Assembly: GCA_012845835.1 (NCBI GenBank)
Contig: JABAKD010000010.1
Location: forward strand, 6,640,597 to 6,704,596
Reading direction: 5' to 3'
Source of the DNA: Undaria pinnatifida
Lineage: Eukaryota > Sar > Phaeophyceae > Laminariales > Alariaceae
DNA: 64,000 nucleotides
In this document: piece by piece, positions 11,801 through 25,000 of the stretch
Numbering within the stretch: the first letter of the stretch is position 1
Layout: each line of letters opens with the position of its first letter
Translations under genes and position numbers: made by a program
Notes under the pieces: generated by a model
Seen by the model: only the letters and a program-made list of their open reading frames with translations
What the model was told of the DNA's origin: nothing
The model's database searches: none

Positions 11801-14800
11801 GAATTTGCTAATTGCTGGCTCCTCTCAGAACTGAGATAAAAATGTGGAGGAGCTCGTGTCCCATAACTGACGTGATTATTTTTGGGTGTCGGAGATCCCT
11901 GATTAACAGAGAAATAATCGCTTTAAATGTTTCCAATACTAGTTGGCTTAAGGGGTGAAAGTGCTGCCTTCTTTTGATGTCTCTGATCTATAGGAAACCG
12001 GTCTTTCTGGGCGTGCCAAGGCCTATTTTGGCCATTTATCCTCGTATTACCTCAATATTTATTACTTTAATTCCTAGCAATTATCTTCTAAATGCGGGTG
12101 CAGTTCAGGGTTAAGACACTAGCTTTGGTGTAGGGGGGTTGGCCATACAGGTGTCTCCTGTTGACGCAGTGTTGATGGCGTCTTTGGTACCAAAAGCATG
12201 CCCGGTCAAGATTTATGCGCAAAGTCCCAAAGGTTTTGTTTTCATCGCCCAGATTCCTGATTCTTGAAGCGGTTCGCTCCAGGTCAAGGTCAGCTTTAGG
12301 GATTGGAGATTAGTGGGGCTGTGAGTTGGCTGAGCTTGCTGACTCTTTATGATATCTTCGCTATTAATAGTTGGGTGGCGAAGTAAGCCAACCAGTTGAC
12401 TTTTCTTGTATTTCTCGATGTAACACGTTGTAGCTTGTGACCACAGAGCTCGTCTCTCTAGAAGGAATCAGCACGGGACATTGGTTGTGCTGGATGTTGA
12501 CGGGTGGAAATACCAGTTCAATGTGACGGACACTCACACGTTGCGAGCCCAAACGCAGCAGTCAAATACGTACAAAGACGCAGAACTCTCCTTAAATTGC
12601 CGCACGCTACGAACTGAAATACCTAGCCAACTAAGTTCTAGCAATACCTTTCTCACTATTTTCTAGCAATACTTTCCCAACCAATTTCTAGCCAGCGACT
12701 TATAGCCACTGCCAACTCAACCGTAAATATTAGAGGCTACAGCCGTAGTTGAGATCATGGGATGACCTTGACGTTCTGCAACTGAAGTGGGTGAATAGCG
12801 TGAAAATTACAGCCGTAGAACATGCTTGGTAACGCTTTAACTTGATTGATATGGGCTTGTGGGTGGCTCAATGCGCCCGCGAGCGAACTCCCTCATGCCG
12901 TTGTCGCTTGATCGGCCAATCACTCTCGAAATGTCGTAGATCATGTAGTTCACATACATTCTGTGTTTTTCCTTTTCCCTCTCTAGTCATCCTGCTTTTC
13001 GGATCTTTTCGATCGTTTTCAGGTCGTTTTCATATTTTTATTTTTTATTTTCCTTTCTTGCTTTTGCCGTTTTTCGCTTGCACGGACAATGCCGCCGCCT
13101 GCTGCGCCTGCCGCCGCCTGCTGCGCTGCTGCGCCTGCTTCGCCTGCTGCTTGCACTGATTGCGTTTGATTCTTGTTTGTCCCATTGTGTGCTGATGCCA
13201 GCTTGGACGAGGACCCGGGGGAGGCGCCGAGGACTCGGAGCGCGACGCCTGGGCGGACCCCGTCGAAGCGGAGGTCGAGGTGGCGTGCACGGTAGAGGCG
13301 ATAGGGTCGGAAGCATCCGCCATGTGTCTGGGGCGATTCGGACAGCACGTACTAGTCGGGACCATGAACGGAGCGGTGCGTGTCTTGAGGGTGTTGTGAA
13401 TTTATTGACCTTTTTTCGGAAATTATTTTACTGTCGAATTGTGAAACCGACGAAACGCACGGTGAGGTACGTATACTATACTACTGCTGTAGTAGAATTG
13501 TCAATCGCGTTTCTCTATACAGCATATCACGGCTTAAACGTCCACCGTAATCAGTAGTCGAGATATATAATGCGAGTTACAGCAGTTTATTGGTGCAACG
13601 CACATCATCACACGGTGTTGGACTAGTTGTTTGCTTGAAGCGGATGGAGCAACGGTTGCAGTGATGCCTGGTGCAATGATGTTTCCTACGCTGACGTCAT
13701 CCGTTTAAGCAGGAAATTATATGGGTCGATTAGTGTCACCTGCCGGTGATTACCGAAAAGCAGCGTTTGGTATTACGCTACCGGTGATTTACCGCTGTGT
13801 CGGAGATTGTTATTAATAGGAAGCACCCCGAGTTTCCACTATTTTTTGAACACACCAATATAAATATGCTACAAACGCCCAAAAACACATGTTTAATGTG
13901 TTGACGTGTCCAGCTCGTGCTCATAGTAGTGTGGTCCCCTCAACCTCCTGATACGGTGCGTGGAGCAGTACGCACGTATAAGTAATGACTTATATATAGA
14001 AAGAGTGATCGGCTTTTTGCGTGCTGTTTCTTATTTCGTTCAAGTAACCTGGCCCCATATTAAGCGTGTGGAGGTGAATGTGTATGTGAATGGTGGTGTC
14101 AAGGTGTCTTAGCTTTTTATTAGGGGCCACCTGATATTACCTCGATATTTACCTTGAATTTTTTAGTTACCTGCCGTCCACTGTAGTCACTGGTAATCAC
14201 CGGTTATTATCGGTGTATGGGTAATACCAATCCCTGGTGTGAACTCCTTTGGGGCGTCGCTGTTGTACACCCACTGACAAACGTGGTTGTCTATTGATAA
14301 TGTGTCCATCGGTTTGGGTATAAACTACTGTACTTCGATTTAGAGTTCAAACTTTTTTGCAGTGGTCAAAGGGTCAATTAGAGTGGGGGGATGTGCGGAA
14401 GACCCGGCTAAAAAACACCTCCGCACACCAACCACATCCACGGTTCTGTTGCCGCTTCACTGCCCGTCCGCTCAATCGTCGCCTCGCCTCGCCAACAGGT
14501 GTACGGGGTGTCTTGGGAGGGGCAGATCCTGTGCTGCTACGACATCATCACGATGCCAGGGGCGCCTCCGAGGGGTGGTGGCGGGCCAGGGTCGAGATCG
14601 AGGCCCGGCAGCATTCCCTTTGGCGGCATGGGCGCCTCGTCCATGTCGTTCAACGACACCCTGCAGGTGACGTGACGATGGAGAGCGAGAGAACCGTTTT
14701 GTTTAATATTGCTAGGCGAGGTACTAGTTTTACGTGTCCGCCTAAATAGTTGAACCCAGGTCGTATGGTTACAAGACCGTATGATGTTACCCGGTTGGCC

Positions 14801-15916
14801 ACGACTTGAAGGTGCCCGCCCACCCCCCACCACCCCCAGCATCCTCACGGCAGGTGCTCGCTTCGCTCCTTGCCTTGCAGGCTCTCTTGCGACGTTACCC
14901 ACAATTAGTTCTTTCTTTCTCTCTGTCTCCCTGTTTTTTTCTCTCTTTCTCTATCCTAACGAACCAACGACCAGTTGCTGGCGCTCACCACCACCGACGG
15001 GAAGTTCTTCTTGGGGACCCTGTCCAAAAACTCGTGCTCGCTACGAAATATAGCCGTCACCGAGCAAGGCCGGGCGAAGCGTCCCGCCGTAGTTCCCTCT
15101 GCTTCCGCCGCCGCCGCCGCCCGTACCTCCACTGCGGCCAGTACCACTGCTTCTACCGCTGCTGTTGCCGCTGCTGCCGCCTCCAAAAACGCCACCGCTA
15201 GCAACCTTGCGCCACTAGCGCCCCTTGCAGGCGAGGGAGGGGGAGCAGGGGTGACCAGGGGGTGGGGCTGGAGGTTACTGGGCACGGGCCGGGGCGTCGT
15301 GTCGGCCGCGGCGACGGCGACGGTGGGCACTTTCTCGTCTTCGTCCTCACCGTCGTCGCCTACCGCCGTTGTCGGTGCCAACGACGGCGTTCCTGGTTAC
15401 TCCGGCGGTCGGCGCGGTTCGGGGGTGGCGCATGATGCTGCTGCTGCTACGGCGGCGGCGAGCGATGATGCAGCTGTGACGGGAGCGGTGGCCGTGGAGT
15501 TCAGCGCTAAGGAGTGCCTCATGGCCGTTGCTTTGGTGGATGGGACGGTGCTGCTGACGAGGGTCGAGCGGTATACAAGCGGCGTCAGGTGTGTGTGCGC
15601 AACGGGAGGAGGGGGTGGGGGGATTGGAGGGGCGGGTGGGCGGGGTGTTGAGACGTGATTTTTTGAAGCACAGAACCACTTAGAACCCAGAGCCATATGT
15701 GCGAGCGATGCTGATAATCGAATCGAAACAAAGCGGAGACGAAAGCCGGCAGACGGGGACGTCTCCTGTGGGAAGCGTAGTGTAGCTACCTACTATACGA
15801 TGACCGCTGCGGTAAGGATACCGCTTTCGAGCAACTTTTTTCTCGTGTATGACGGGCTTCTCAACTGAGAAACTTGGAAATATATTCGAAATCTCGTTTG
15901 TGTTTCCTAATGTAGT

Positions 15917-16012
<96 letters not shown>

Positions 16013-19000
16013 ATTATTCGTTGTACACCCTGCCCATGGGATAGTCCGTCGATGTTGAGGGAAGACTGTTTTGTCAAAGTCTAGTGTTTGTGTGAGGTAC
16101 GGAGCTACTCAAGTGAGGATGCTCGTAAGAATACGAGGTGCGCCTCTACCGCAGCGTTTGTTCTACCTTGCTAGGCTCCTACGTCGGAATTCGAATAGAA
16201 GTTGGGACACATCGCGTGCGCCACCCGGCAGCGGAGATATGCTCTACCATCTGCCGGCGTGTAGCACACTTGTGTTGTACAGCGTGGCGAAAATCAGCCC
16301 ATTTACGCCTGACGTATGCCCCCCCCCCCCCCTCACTTTCTCTCCCCCTCTGATCACCCGCCTACATCCCGTCACCAAACCTAGTGTCTTGTCCTTTTGT
16401 GGATGGGCCTTCACGTTTTGTGCGCCTCCGCTGCCCTCTGACCTCGTCGACAATGGTTAAGTTGTTTTTGGTCCCCTCACGACGATTGCTGCCATATATC
16501 ATATCATGTGCCAGGGCTCGTCACCAGTTGCAGATTTCGGACAACATGATGCACTGGTCAAACAGCCACAAGCTCGACGCGCACTTGGCGGACGGGGCGG
16601 ACGCGGAGCAGCGTCGTGGCGGGATGGGAGCGGAGGGGGCCGCGGCGTCGACGGCGTCGGTAGCATCGGCGGCAGCGGTGGTGGGCGGCGGGGGCGCGGG
16701 AGATGACATCGGTGAGATTAACCTCTTATAGCGGCTTCAGAGGGAATCTGTCGAAACTAATTGACAATCACAGCATCTCCCACGCGAACAATGTGGAAAA
16801 CGCATGACAGTTACAGCACCTACCGGACCAAAAAAATCGCAAATGCACGACGATGAAGGCATCTGCGTGATGAATAATGCCGACAATAAACGACGATTAC
16901 AGCATCATATGCCAGACGAAGCAGCCGGGGCTTCTGGGGTGAGGGGATGTGTCCGACTTGCCATGTAAGGAGGTTTTAAGACTCGAGCACAGCACGGCGG
17001 CACTCGGTACTGCTGCACGCGCTTCCTAGGCGCTTGATACGGTTATAGTCGTCGTTTTGTGTGGTCGGTATACATGTGTTCCGAAAGGGCTGATGGTGTG
17101 GTTTTCTTGAGCTTGAGCTGTCGTGCTAGCCTGACAGGTACGGTGGTCCTGTATGCTCGTGCAGGCTGCTGTCTGTATCCGACATGCGCTCGTCTTTCTA
17201 CACGATTGTTGTTCCAGGCGCTGCCTGTTCCAGGGGCTACAGTCACGCTTTTGAGACAAATAAACATCCCATTATCTCTTGACCAACACACATGCCTTTC
17301 TATGAAGCTCCTATTCTCGGAGAGGTTCCCAATTGACGTGGCGGCGTTTCTCCGCTGCCAGGGGCACTTTTCTTACATACGGAGTACACGGAATATCTTC
17401 GTATGGATTACACTGTCCGTTAGTTTTTCCGATGGTACATGTGTGACGATCATTCCACGTACCTTTTCCAAAACCTGTCCTCCACAATTATCGCTTTACC
17501 AACGCACATGCTATTCTCGCTTTATGGCACCCGATAAGCATGGCGTTCTCTCTTCACTACTCTCTTTGTATTCTCTCTTTACTGGTACTCCTTTTATTCT
17601 CTCTTTACCGTTGAACATGCAATTATCTCTTTGCCAAAACACGCAACATAACCCCATACAAGGATACTTCGTATATTGTCGCTTTTCTTGGGTCAGCAGT
17701 CATTTCCGCCCTCCCGCTAGGCTTATACCTGGTACGAACTATCCATTCTGCTTCAGTGTTTTCCCCTATTTTTCAAGTTTTTTGTTGAATACCGAGCATA
17801 CGAACAATGTGCTTCCTTTTTCCCTCAATTAAAATCGTTGTGCTCGCCCGCTTGTGCATTTTTTTTGCTAGAATAATGGATTTAAGCCTACCCCCCTCCC
17901 TCCCCCAGGGGTTCACTCGCAGCAATTCTGGTCAAAAGCTTTCTTGACATGTAAGGAAAAAACATAATGGGTGTCCATATGCTCGAGGTGGCTGTCAAGA
18001 GTAGGAGCGGTGCTCCGTCTCGGGAGGCATGCGTGGTCGGTGGTCACACGACTGTGAAGGCAAGCAACGCATGAGTACTCCTCCCCCCCCTCCCCCCCCC
18101 TGGCTTCACTTTCAACGTTACCGCTTCTTGTGCCCCTCCTCCCGTTCTGCACGATGATTGAACAGTGGCATCGGACGTACCGCAATGGCGAATGCGTGCT
18201 CTAGCGCGGGAGGAGTCGATGTCTTCCCTGTGGGGGGTGGAGGTGCACCACCTCAACTGCTTGTCGCTGCACCCTTGGCTGGGACCGGGCGACGCGAGAA
18301 GGGGGATGGCCTTGGGCCCCGAAGGAAGGGTGGGTACTGTTAATACTGTACTGTACATATTACCTGGTATTAATAGAGTGCAGCAGTACAGTGCATAGCA
18401 TAGCAGTACAGCGGTTGTGCAGTAGCAGTACAGTAGCACAGTAGCTACATATCATAGAATACCAGTACAGCAGTACACACTGTTGGTATGTGTAATACGA
18501 AGTGCACGGTGCAACAGTGCAATAGCATCGTACAACAGTAGTACAGCAACGTCATAAGGTATGCGCTTCAGCCCTTCCGCTCTCCGTCCGACTCCCACGC
18601 ACGCACACTATCACACCCTCACGCGCCCGACGGCTATTGACCGTGGCAGGTGCTGTCGATGTGCTTCTCGTTCGACGGAGGGGCGCTCGCAGTCGGCCAC
18701 GAAGGCGCGCTGACCGTCTGGAGCACCGAAGACGGCACCCGCCTCGTCTGCACCACGTCCGAATCGCGTAGCGGGGACAACCGCGGCGGTGGCGGTGGCC
18801 ACAAAGCGGCGAGCTCCACTGATGGTGTATCGAGCGGTGGCGCATTGACCGACACCGACACCGACAGTCTCACCGGCGGGGCTCAGGCCTTGTCTGCATC
18901 TGTGACGTCGTCGTCCTCCCAGTCCCAGGGTCAGTCACTGGCGGCCTCGGGAACGTTGGATCTCCTTGCCGGGGGCGCGCGGGATCTGTCGTGGGAGAGC

Positions 19001-22000
19001 GAGGGGTATCGCTTGGTGTCGGTGGGGAGTGCTATGGGTGATTGCGCTGATGATGGTGGTGTTGGTGGTGTCGGTAGTGGTGGTGGTGGCGGTGGTGTTA
19101 GTGGTGGTGTTAGTGGTGGTGGTGGTGGTGGGAGTGAGGGTGGCGACGGCGAGGGTGCAGGCAAGGGGGGTAAAACGGCCGGTTCGGCGCAAGGCATCGT
19201 GGCGTTCGACTTTTTGAGGAGGGCAAGGTCTAACCTGTCCAGCTCGCTTCTGTCGCTGCAGGTACGATGACACGGGAGGTGGTTGGGGTGGGAATTGTTA
19301 GGGTCTGGGAAACCAAAGATGGAAGCCTACTGGTATGGTACCAGTCTTTACATGCTTGTAGCTTCTTCTTTTTCTTATTTCGTTTGCAAGCCGTCAATGG
19401 AAGCCTATCGTTCCAATCTATCAATATGTATTGCTCGTTCCGCTATGTTATGTCGTTTACCCGTTCGACATTGTGCATTGCATGTAGTACGTGACATGAC
19501 CATATAACTGGGGATTTCGGAAAATTTGGCTCGACATTTTGCATGAAACATGTCTTTTAGCGGTACGAAACAACTACCAGGTATGTAGGATACACCCTGC
19601 GTTACATACGGGTACGAGTTTGAGCCTGGCCGAAACTGTTGTTAATATATACCAGGTATATATAGTTTATTACGTGGTATTGCGCACCAGGTATATGGGT
19701 TCTGTGTGTCAGTCGTATATTGTGGAATATACGTATGATACGTGATCGTACCTCTTTTCGGTACGTCTTCTTCATATTATTACTTCAGGGGTTTCGACCA
19801 GAACCCCGATCTCACAGCTGAGGCGTCTTTTTTAATTTTTTCGTGCAATCTTCCCTCTCGTCTTACTCTTTTTTTTGTGTGTGGGTTCCGCGCTTTTCAG
19901 GGTTCGGATCGCATCGCGCTTGTCGACTCGCAGCCATGGAGCGCACAAGTCCTCTTGTGGAGAGTGCTTCCGGTGAGACGAGACTGAGGCTTGAGTGTTG
20001 GGGGGTGAAGGAGGGGTATGAGGGGGTTGGGGGTGGTGTGGTATTTTGGGGGAGGTGGGGGGTGCGGGGGTGGGGCGTCGAATGAATCGTCAAGCGGTAG
20101 CGATTGCTTCCATGTAGTGGGGCCCCAGCCGTTATGCATGAGCACCTACTGTAAGTAGGATTTTGAGTTCGTTTTGTTTTTCTCACTACGATCTCCACCT
20201 CCCTCTCACGGCGATGTCGTGCACCACGGCAGCTTGGCTATATGATTTAAAAGTGATGGCTTCGTGAAACATATTACAAAAGGCAGTTCGTGTTTGTCTC
20301 CTCCCCTTCCATTACTGAGTGCCCACTGTCTATGGTCATACGACTACGGCCATGCACAAACTGAATACCCCCCCCCCCGCCGTTTGGTTTGATAGGTTCA
20401 TTCGGGCTATCTTTCTTCAAACGCTCCCCTGCGGCACGTGAGCACGAGCCGGGCGGGTACCTACGTGGCGGTGGCGGGGTGCCGAGGGCTGGCGGTGTAC
20501 AGCCGGCCCACCAATCGGTGGCGACTCTTTGGCAATGTCGAGGAGGTGACTAACGAACGACGGCAACCGTACTGGGCGACTTTTATTGAGTTAGTTTTTG
20601 TTGTGATTATGGTTCTGCGAGCGATCTCCCCTCCCCAAAACGGTTATTTTCTATCTTTTCGGGACTAGGGCAAGTGGTCTATACAGGATAGGTTTCAGGG
20701 TTGGCAGGGAAGGGAAGCTTGCAAGCTTGCTGGCGGCCACGGCCGCCTTCGTGGTCCGGCCGGCCCGGCCCGCCCGCCGGTCTTGGAGTGTTTCGCGGAC
20801 AAAGCTTGTGCAGCTTTGTGCGAGCTGCATCTTGATGGGGTGAGACAACCTCCTTACTCCCTCCCACCCCTTCCCCTCCTGTAATGCCCTTCACCCACTG
20901 TTCTCTTTTCGTTGCTGGGGCGACGTCGACGACGGCGTCAATCCTCCCCCCCCCCCCCCCCCCCCAGGAGCGAGAGGTGGAGGTGGCGGGAATGTGCTGG
21001 TGGGGCGAGTCGGCGCTGGTCGTCGCCTCCCGGCACAAGCACGGGTTCATCCTGCTGCTCTACTCCAGGAAGCATCTCAGCGCGCAGGCTTTGCTCATTC
21101 CTCCGATAAAACTGCCCGTCGGCATGCGCCCCCTATTCATGGAGGTAGGGGGGGGAGGCGTACTCACTTGTTACTTGCTTTGGTATTTTGACCATCGACC
21201 GCGCATCCCTTTCGAGACGGAGCACCGTTATTACTCCTAATATAGACACATCCAACAGTTGGATTGGGACGGAATCTTGCGGTTACGTGGTTTATGATGG
21301 GGGGGGCGAGGGGAGATCCCGCGTTTGCTGTGCTTGAGTCTGTTTGCGGCTGTTTTGTACGATTTCTTCGCTCTTTGTGTCGTCTATTTCTCGCGTGCGT
21401 GCGTGCGTGCGTTTGGTTTGGTTTTGGGTGCGCTGTTGTTTCACCGCCGCAACCTTTTTTTAACCGTTTACTACTGCGGAAAACATCCAACACTATTCCG
21501 AGTACGTTGTCCACACACTCGTTGGTGCAGTTCTCCTGCCTTTTTTTATCCTTTCCGGTGGCGGGCGGCCGCCGCTTGTAATGTTGTCCTGTCCTTTTTT
21601 TTCCGTTCGGTGACGGGCGGGCGACTGTCAACCTATCTCACACCGTCGCAGGGGGTACAAGAGGGCGGATTTCGGCCGGACACGGACGTTCTGTTTCTTC
21701 TCGTCGCCGGGTCGACGTCGTACTTGCTTTACCGCTTCAGGTATCATACTATTTTTGGGCGTGTTTGTATGATAGTCCTACGGACGAACAGCCGACATTT
21801 AATGTTACGTGACTTCCGGTCCGACCGTGACTACGTTAGTGGGGCCACTTTTGGGGCCTTGATTTGCAATGGTTCGGGGTCACTCGCGCGAGTGACCGCC
21901 TTGTTATTTTGCGGTCTTTACTTTTTGTTTCGTTGAAAGTTTTGCGATATAAATCTGTGGTGAAGCATTTACTTAGCCACGCTGCGCCATACATGTCACC

Positions 22001-25000
22001 TGCGCTATTTCTGCCAGCGAGTGTACAGAGTCAGCTTTGCGAGTAGCTCAGACCTGGTAGTGAAAAGGGGGGTGCAGGGGAAGCTTAAGATATATTTCGG
22101 TATAGCACCAATATCTATAGCAACATCAGCGTCGACATCAGCATCACCATGAACGCCTAACATCAATGCCAACGTCAACACCAACATCAACGCTGACTCC
22201 AACACCAACTTCAACACCATGAGCCCTTACGCCAGCCTTAACATTAGCACCGACGTCAACAGACATGAACGCCTGTATCTCTTGTAAAAACCGCACGATG
22301 TTATGCCTCCAGCTGCACAGGCGACGTGCTGGAGACCGGAAATGTGACCTACAGTGTGCTGCACGAGGGACCTCTCCCACACGTCTTGGGGAACATGGAC
22401 GACCGGCATCGCCTCGAGCAGCTACAGGGCTCCACAGCGGCGTCCTCGGGCGGTAACCAGCAGGCGTGTGCTGCAACTTCTGCCTGTCTGTATATCTATT
22501 TTTTATGTCATTCGGTGTGAATGTCTGTCTGCTTCTTTGTCTGTCTGCCTCTGTCTATCTATCTGTCTGTCTGTATGTGTGTCTTTTTGCCTGTCCGCGT
22601 CTCCTGTCTGTCTGTCCGCCTGTCTGTAGTTCTGTCTGTCTGTCCCCCTGAATGTAATTTTGTCTGTTTTGATAGCTATGCTCGCAGCTTGTAGCAGCAA
22701 TGAACCAGGTGTGTGCGTCTTACCCCCCCCCCGCCCCCCACCCCGTCCCGCATTGTCCCGCCCCGCCCCGCCCTACCCCCCCCCGGTCCCGATGATTCTC
22801 ACATTCGGTCTGTGCTTGATTTTGGTGTCGTGGGCTTCAGCCACCACCACCACCACCATCACCACCACCAGCGAGCGGTGGCTCGGTCGAAACACGAGAT
22901 GCTGGGGCAGACGGCCGTCGAGAAGTGCCCCAGGCAGCGGCGGCGGTGGCAGTGGGGGCCGCAGGGTCTCGTACCGCTGCCGTCAATGGGGGATCCGGGC
23001 TGAGCGGTTTAGGAATGGGGGAGGCGGGGGTGGGGACGGAGGCGGTGGAAAGAGGGGGGGCGAGACGGACTCGTGAGCGGTGGGCGGAGGAGTCGGGCTT
23101 GCCGGTGATTGGTCCGCCGAAGCGCGTGATTTTGCTGCCGGAGGTTCATCCTCGGTGAGGGCTCGTTAGTTGGTTGTTGGCTTGTGGGTTAGCTGTTTGT
23201 GTGTTATTTGGTTAATTGAGTGGTGGGTTGGCAGGTTGTTTGGTTGGTCGATAAAGAGTGACATGCATTCAAGTATCAAAAAAGCGTTCTAGCCCGTGGT
23301 AGGTGCCGCATAACACGCAAGAGACGTGGACGGACGTCGTTACCCCTTCCCGCTGCTGCGCCGTAGGAGCGGTGAGGGGTACCCCATGGCATCAATTCCC
23401 GAGACGATTTTCTCTAAAACTTGGGGGGCAAACACGACGAAATTATACCATTAAATTGATCGACACCATGGCTGACGCATTTGAAACAATTTAAATAAAA
23501 TACTGTAGTTGGTACTGGTTTCGGAAAGACCTCGTCGAGATCTGTCCGTACGAAAAACGTCTTTCCCCGTTTGCGTTCTCTGGCTGTTGCGGAGAAAACC
23601 GACTTTTTGATACGCGTCGGTTTTATGTTGCCATGTGTGTTGTATGGTAGTACCCATCGTAATCGTCGTGCAAAAGGACAAGCACACGTTGGAGCAGAGA
23701 TAATATTTTGCACGAGCGTAAGGCACTAAGCACCGTTTGGCTGTCACGCTAGCAGCTACTTGCGCTGTTATACCAGGTGCTTTTAGAGGGAAATGGCCAA
23801 AGGGGGGGTATACCCCCGGGTTCTCGGTCATTTGGGGTTAATAGGGAAACACGCCGACGGTACGTGCCCGTCCTTGCCCCAAAGTGCCTAAAATTCAATT
23901 CTGACGCGCTGGCAAAACACCCGCAGCCCCTGCCGAGCACGCACACCGTTTTTTTTTTCGGGTACGGTATGAGGGCTACCGGGGCCGCGATGCAGGAGGG
24001 GGCAAAATAGGCCCCCCTTTTGACTATAACTTGGGGGGATACACCTCCGCGAACCTACTAAATTTATGTACTAATCCCTCTTGACCACATTCCCCCCCGA
24101 CCGGACCGAAATCATACCCCTTTTTGACCAATTCTGACGCCCTCTAAAGCGAGTTCAACAAGGATGGCTACACGTCACCGCCCAACAGCCCGACTAGACC
24201 ACGAGCGGAGCATCCAGTAGTTGCGTGTAGTTGCGATCATTTGTCTGCGAAAAAATGACGGCGTAGGAAACAAGCAAAACAAAACTAATATTTGTGGACC
24301 AAAACGAATCCATTTGGTTGTTAAGTTACACCATGGAAGGACCGAAAGACATATCGTGTGTCGTGGGTGCATGTGCTGCTCGGGGCGCGGCTGTGCTCGG
24401 TTCTTTGTTGTCGGGCCACAAACAGGAACGCAACACACACATCGAAGCATCAACAACGAAGACGATGACTAACGGTACAGCAAGCATATACCGACAACGA
24501 AGCACCGAGCACAGCACCGAAACCCGACAGCACACGCACCCACGACCTACGATATGTCTTTCGGTTCCCACATATTGTGTAATATAAGAAGCACAATACT
24601 TCAAGTATATATATTTCTTGTTAGTTTCCTGTGCTGTTATTTTTTCGGAGGCAAACGGTCGCAACTACACGCAACTACTTGATGTTCTGCCCGTGGTCTA
24701 CTCGGGCTGTTGGGTGGTGGCGTGTAGCGGTCCTTGTTATACTCCGTTTTGATGGTGTCAATTCAAGAAGGGGTTTGATTTCAGTCAGGTGGGGGAAAAA
24801 TGTAGTCAAGAGGGGGCAGTACATGAGTTTAGCATATATGCGGGTTGTATTCCATCCGAAGTTGTAGTCAAAGAGGGGGAATATTTTGCCCCCTCCTGCG
24901 TCGCGGCTCCGTTGGCCTCAATACCGGGCCCGAAAAAGCAAACAAACGGTGTGCGTGCTCAGCATGGGCTGCGGGTGTGTTGCCAGCGCGTTAGAACCTA

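Larger units (their letters stand above)
2842..20545 (+). other. RIC1: RIC1 exons 1-8: N-terminal WD40/beta-propeller half
   Basis: Exon 1 carries PSGSLLAIASTSRVCVW and a second blade SGLLGAVSSAGKLTLVSV. Exon 2 gives VYGVSWEGQILCCYDI, like the LYSISWKGEFYGAFEL segment of plant RIC1. Exon 3 ends with ECLMAVALVDGTVLLTRVER, preceded by a long Ala/Ser/Gly insert. Exon 6 has SMCFSFDGGALAVGHEG followed by ALTVWSTEDGTRLVC, then a low-complexity insert, WESEGYRLVSVGS and IVAFDFLRRA. Exon 8 has GTYVAVAGCRGLAVYSR and NRWRLFGNVEE, matching the KKWKLFGNI region of human RIC1. About residues 1-774. Confidence 0.85.

Noticed and set aside
13045-13365. GC-rich minus-strand ORF starting MADASDPIAS
   Set aside because: Composition driven by CTG/GCC triplets, frames open on both strands, no domain or splice partner.
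20680-20840. GGCC-rich palindromic patch in intron 8 as a small gene
   Set aside because: The minus-strand frame is short and lies inside a well-supported intron.
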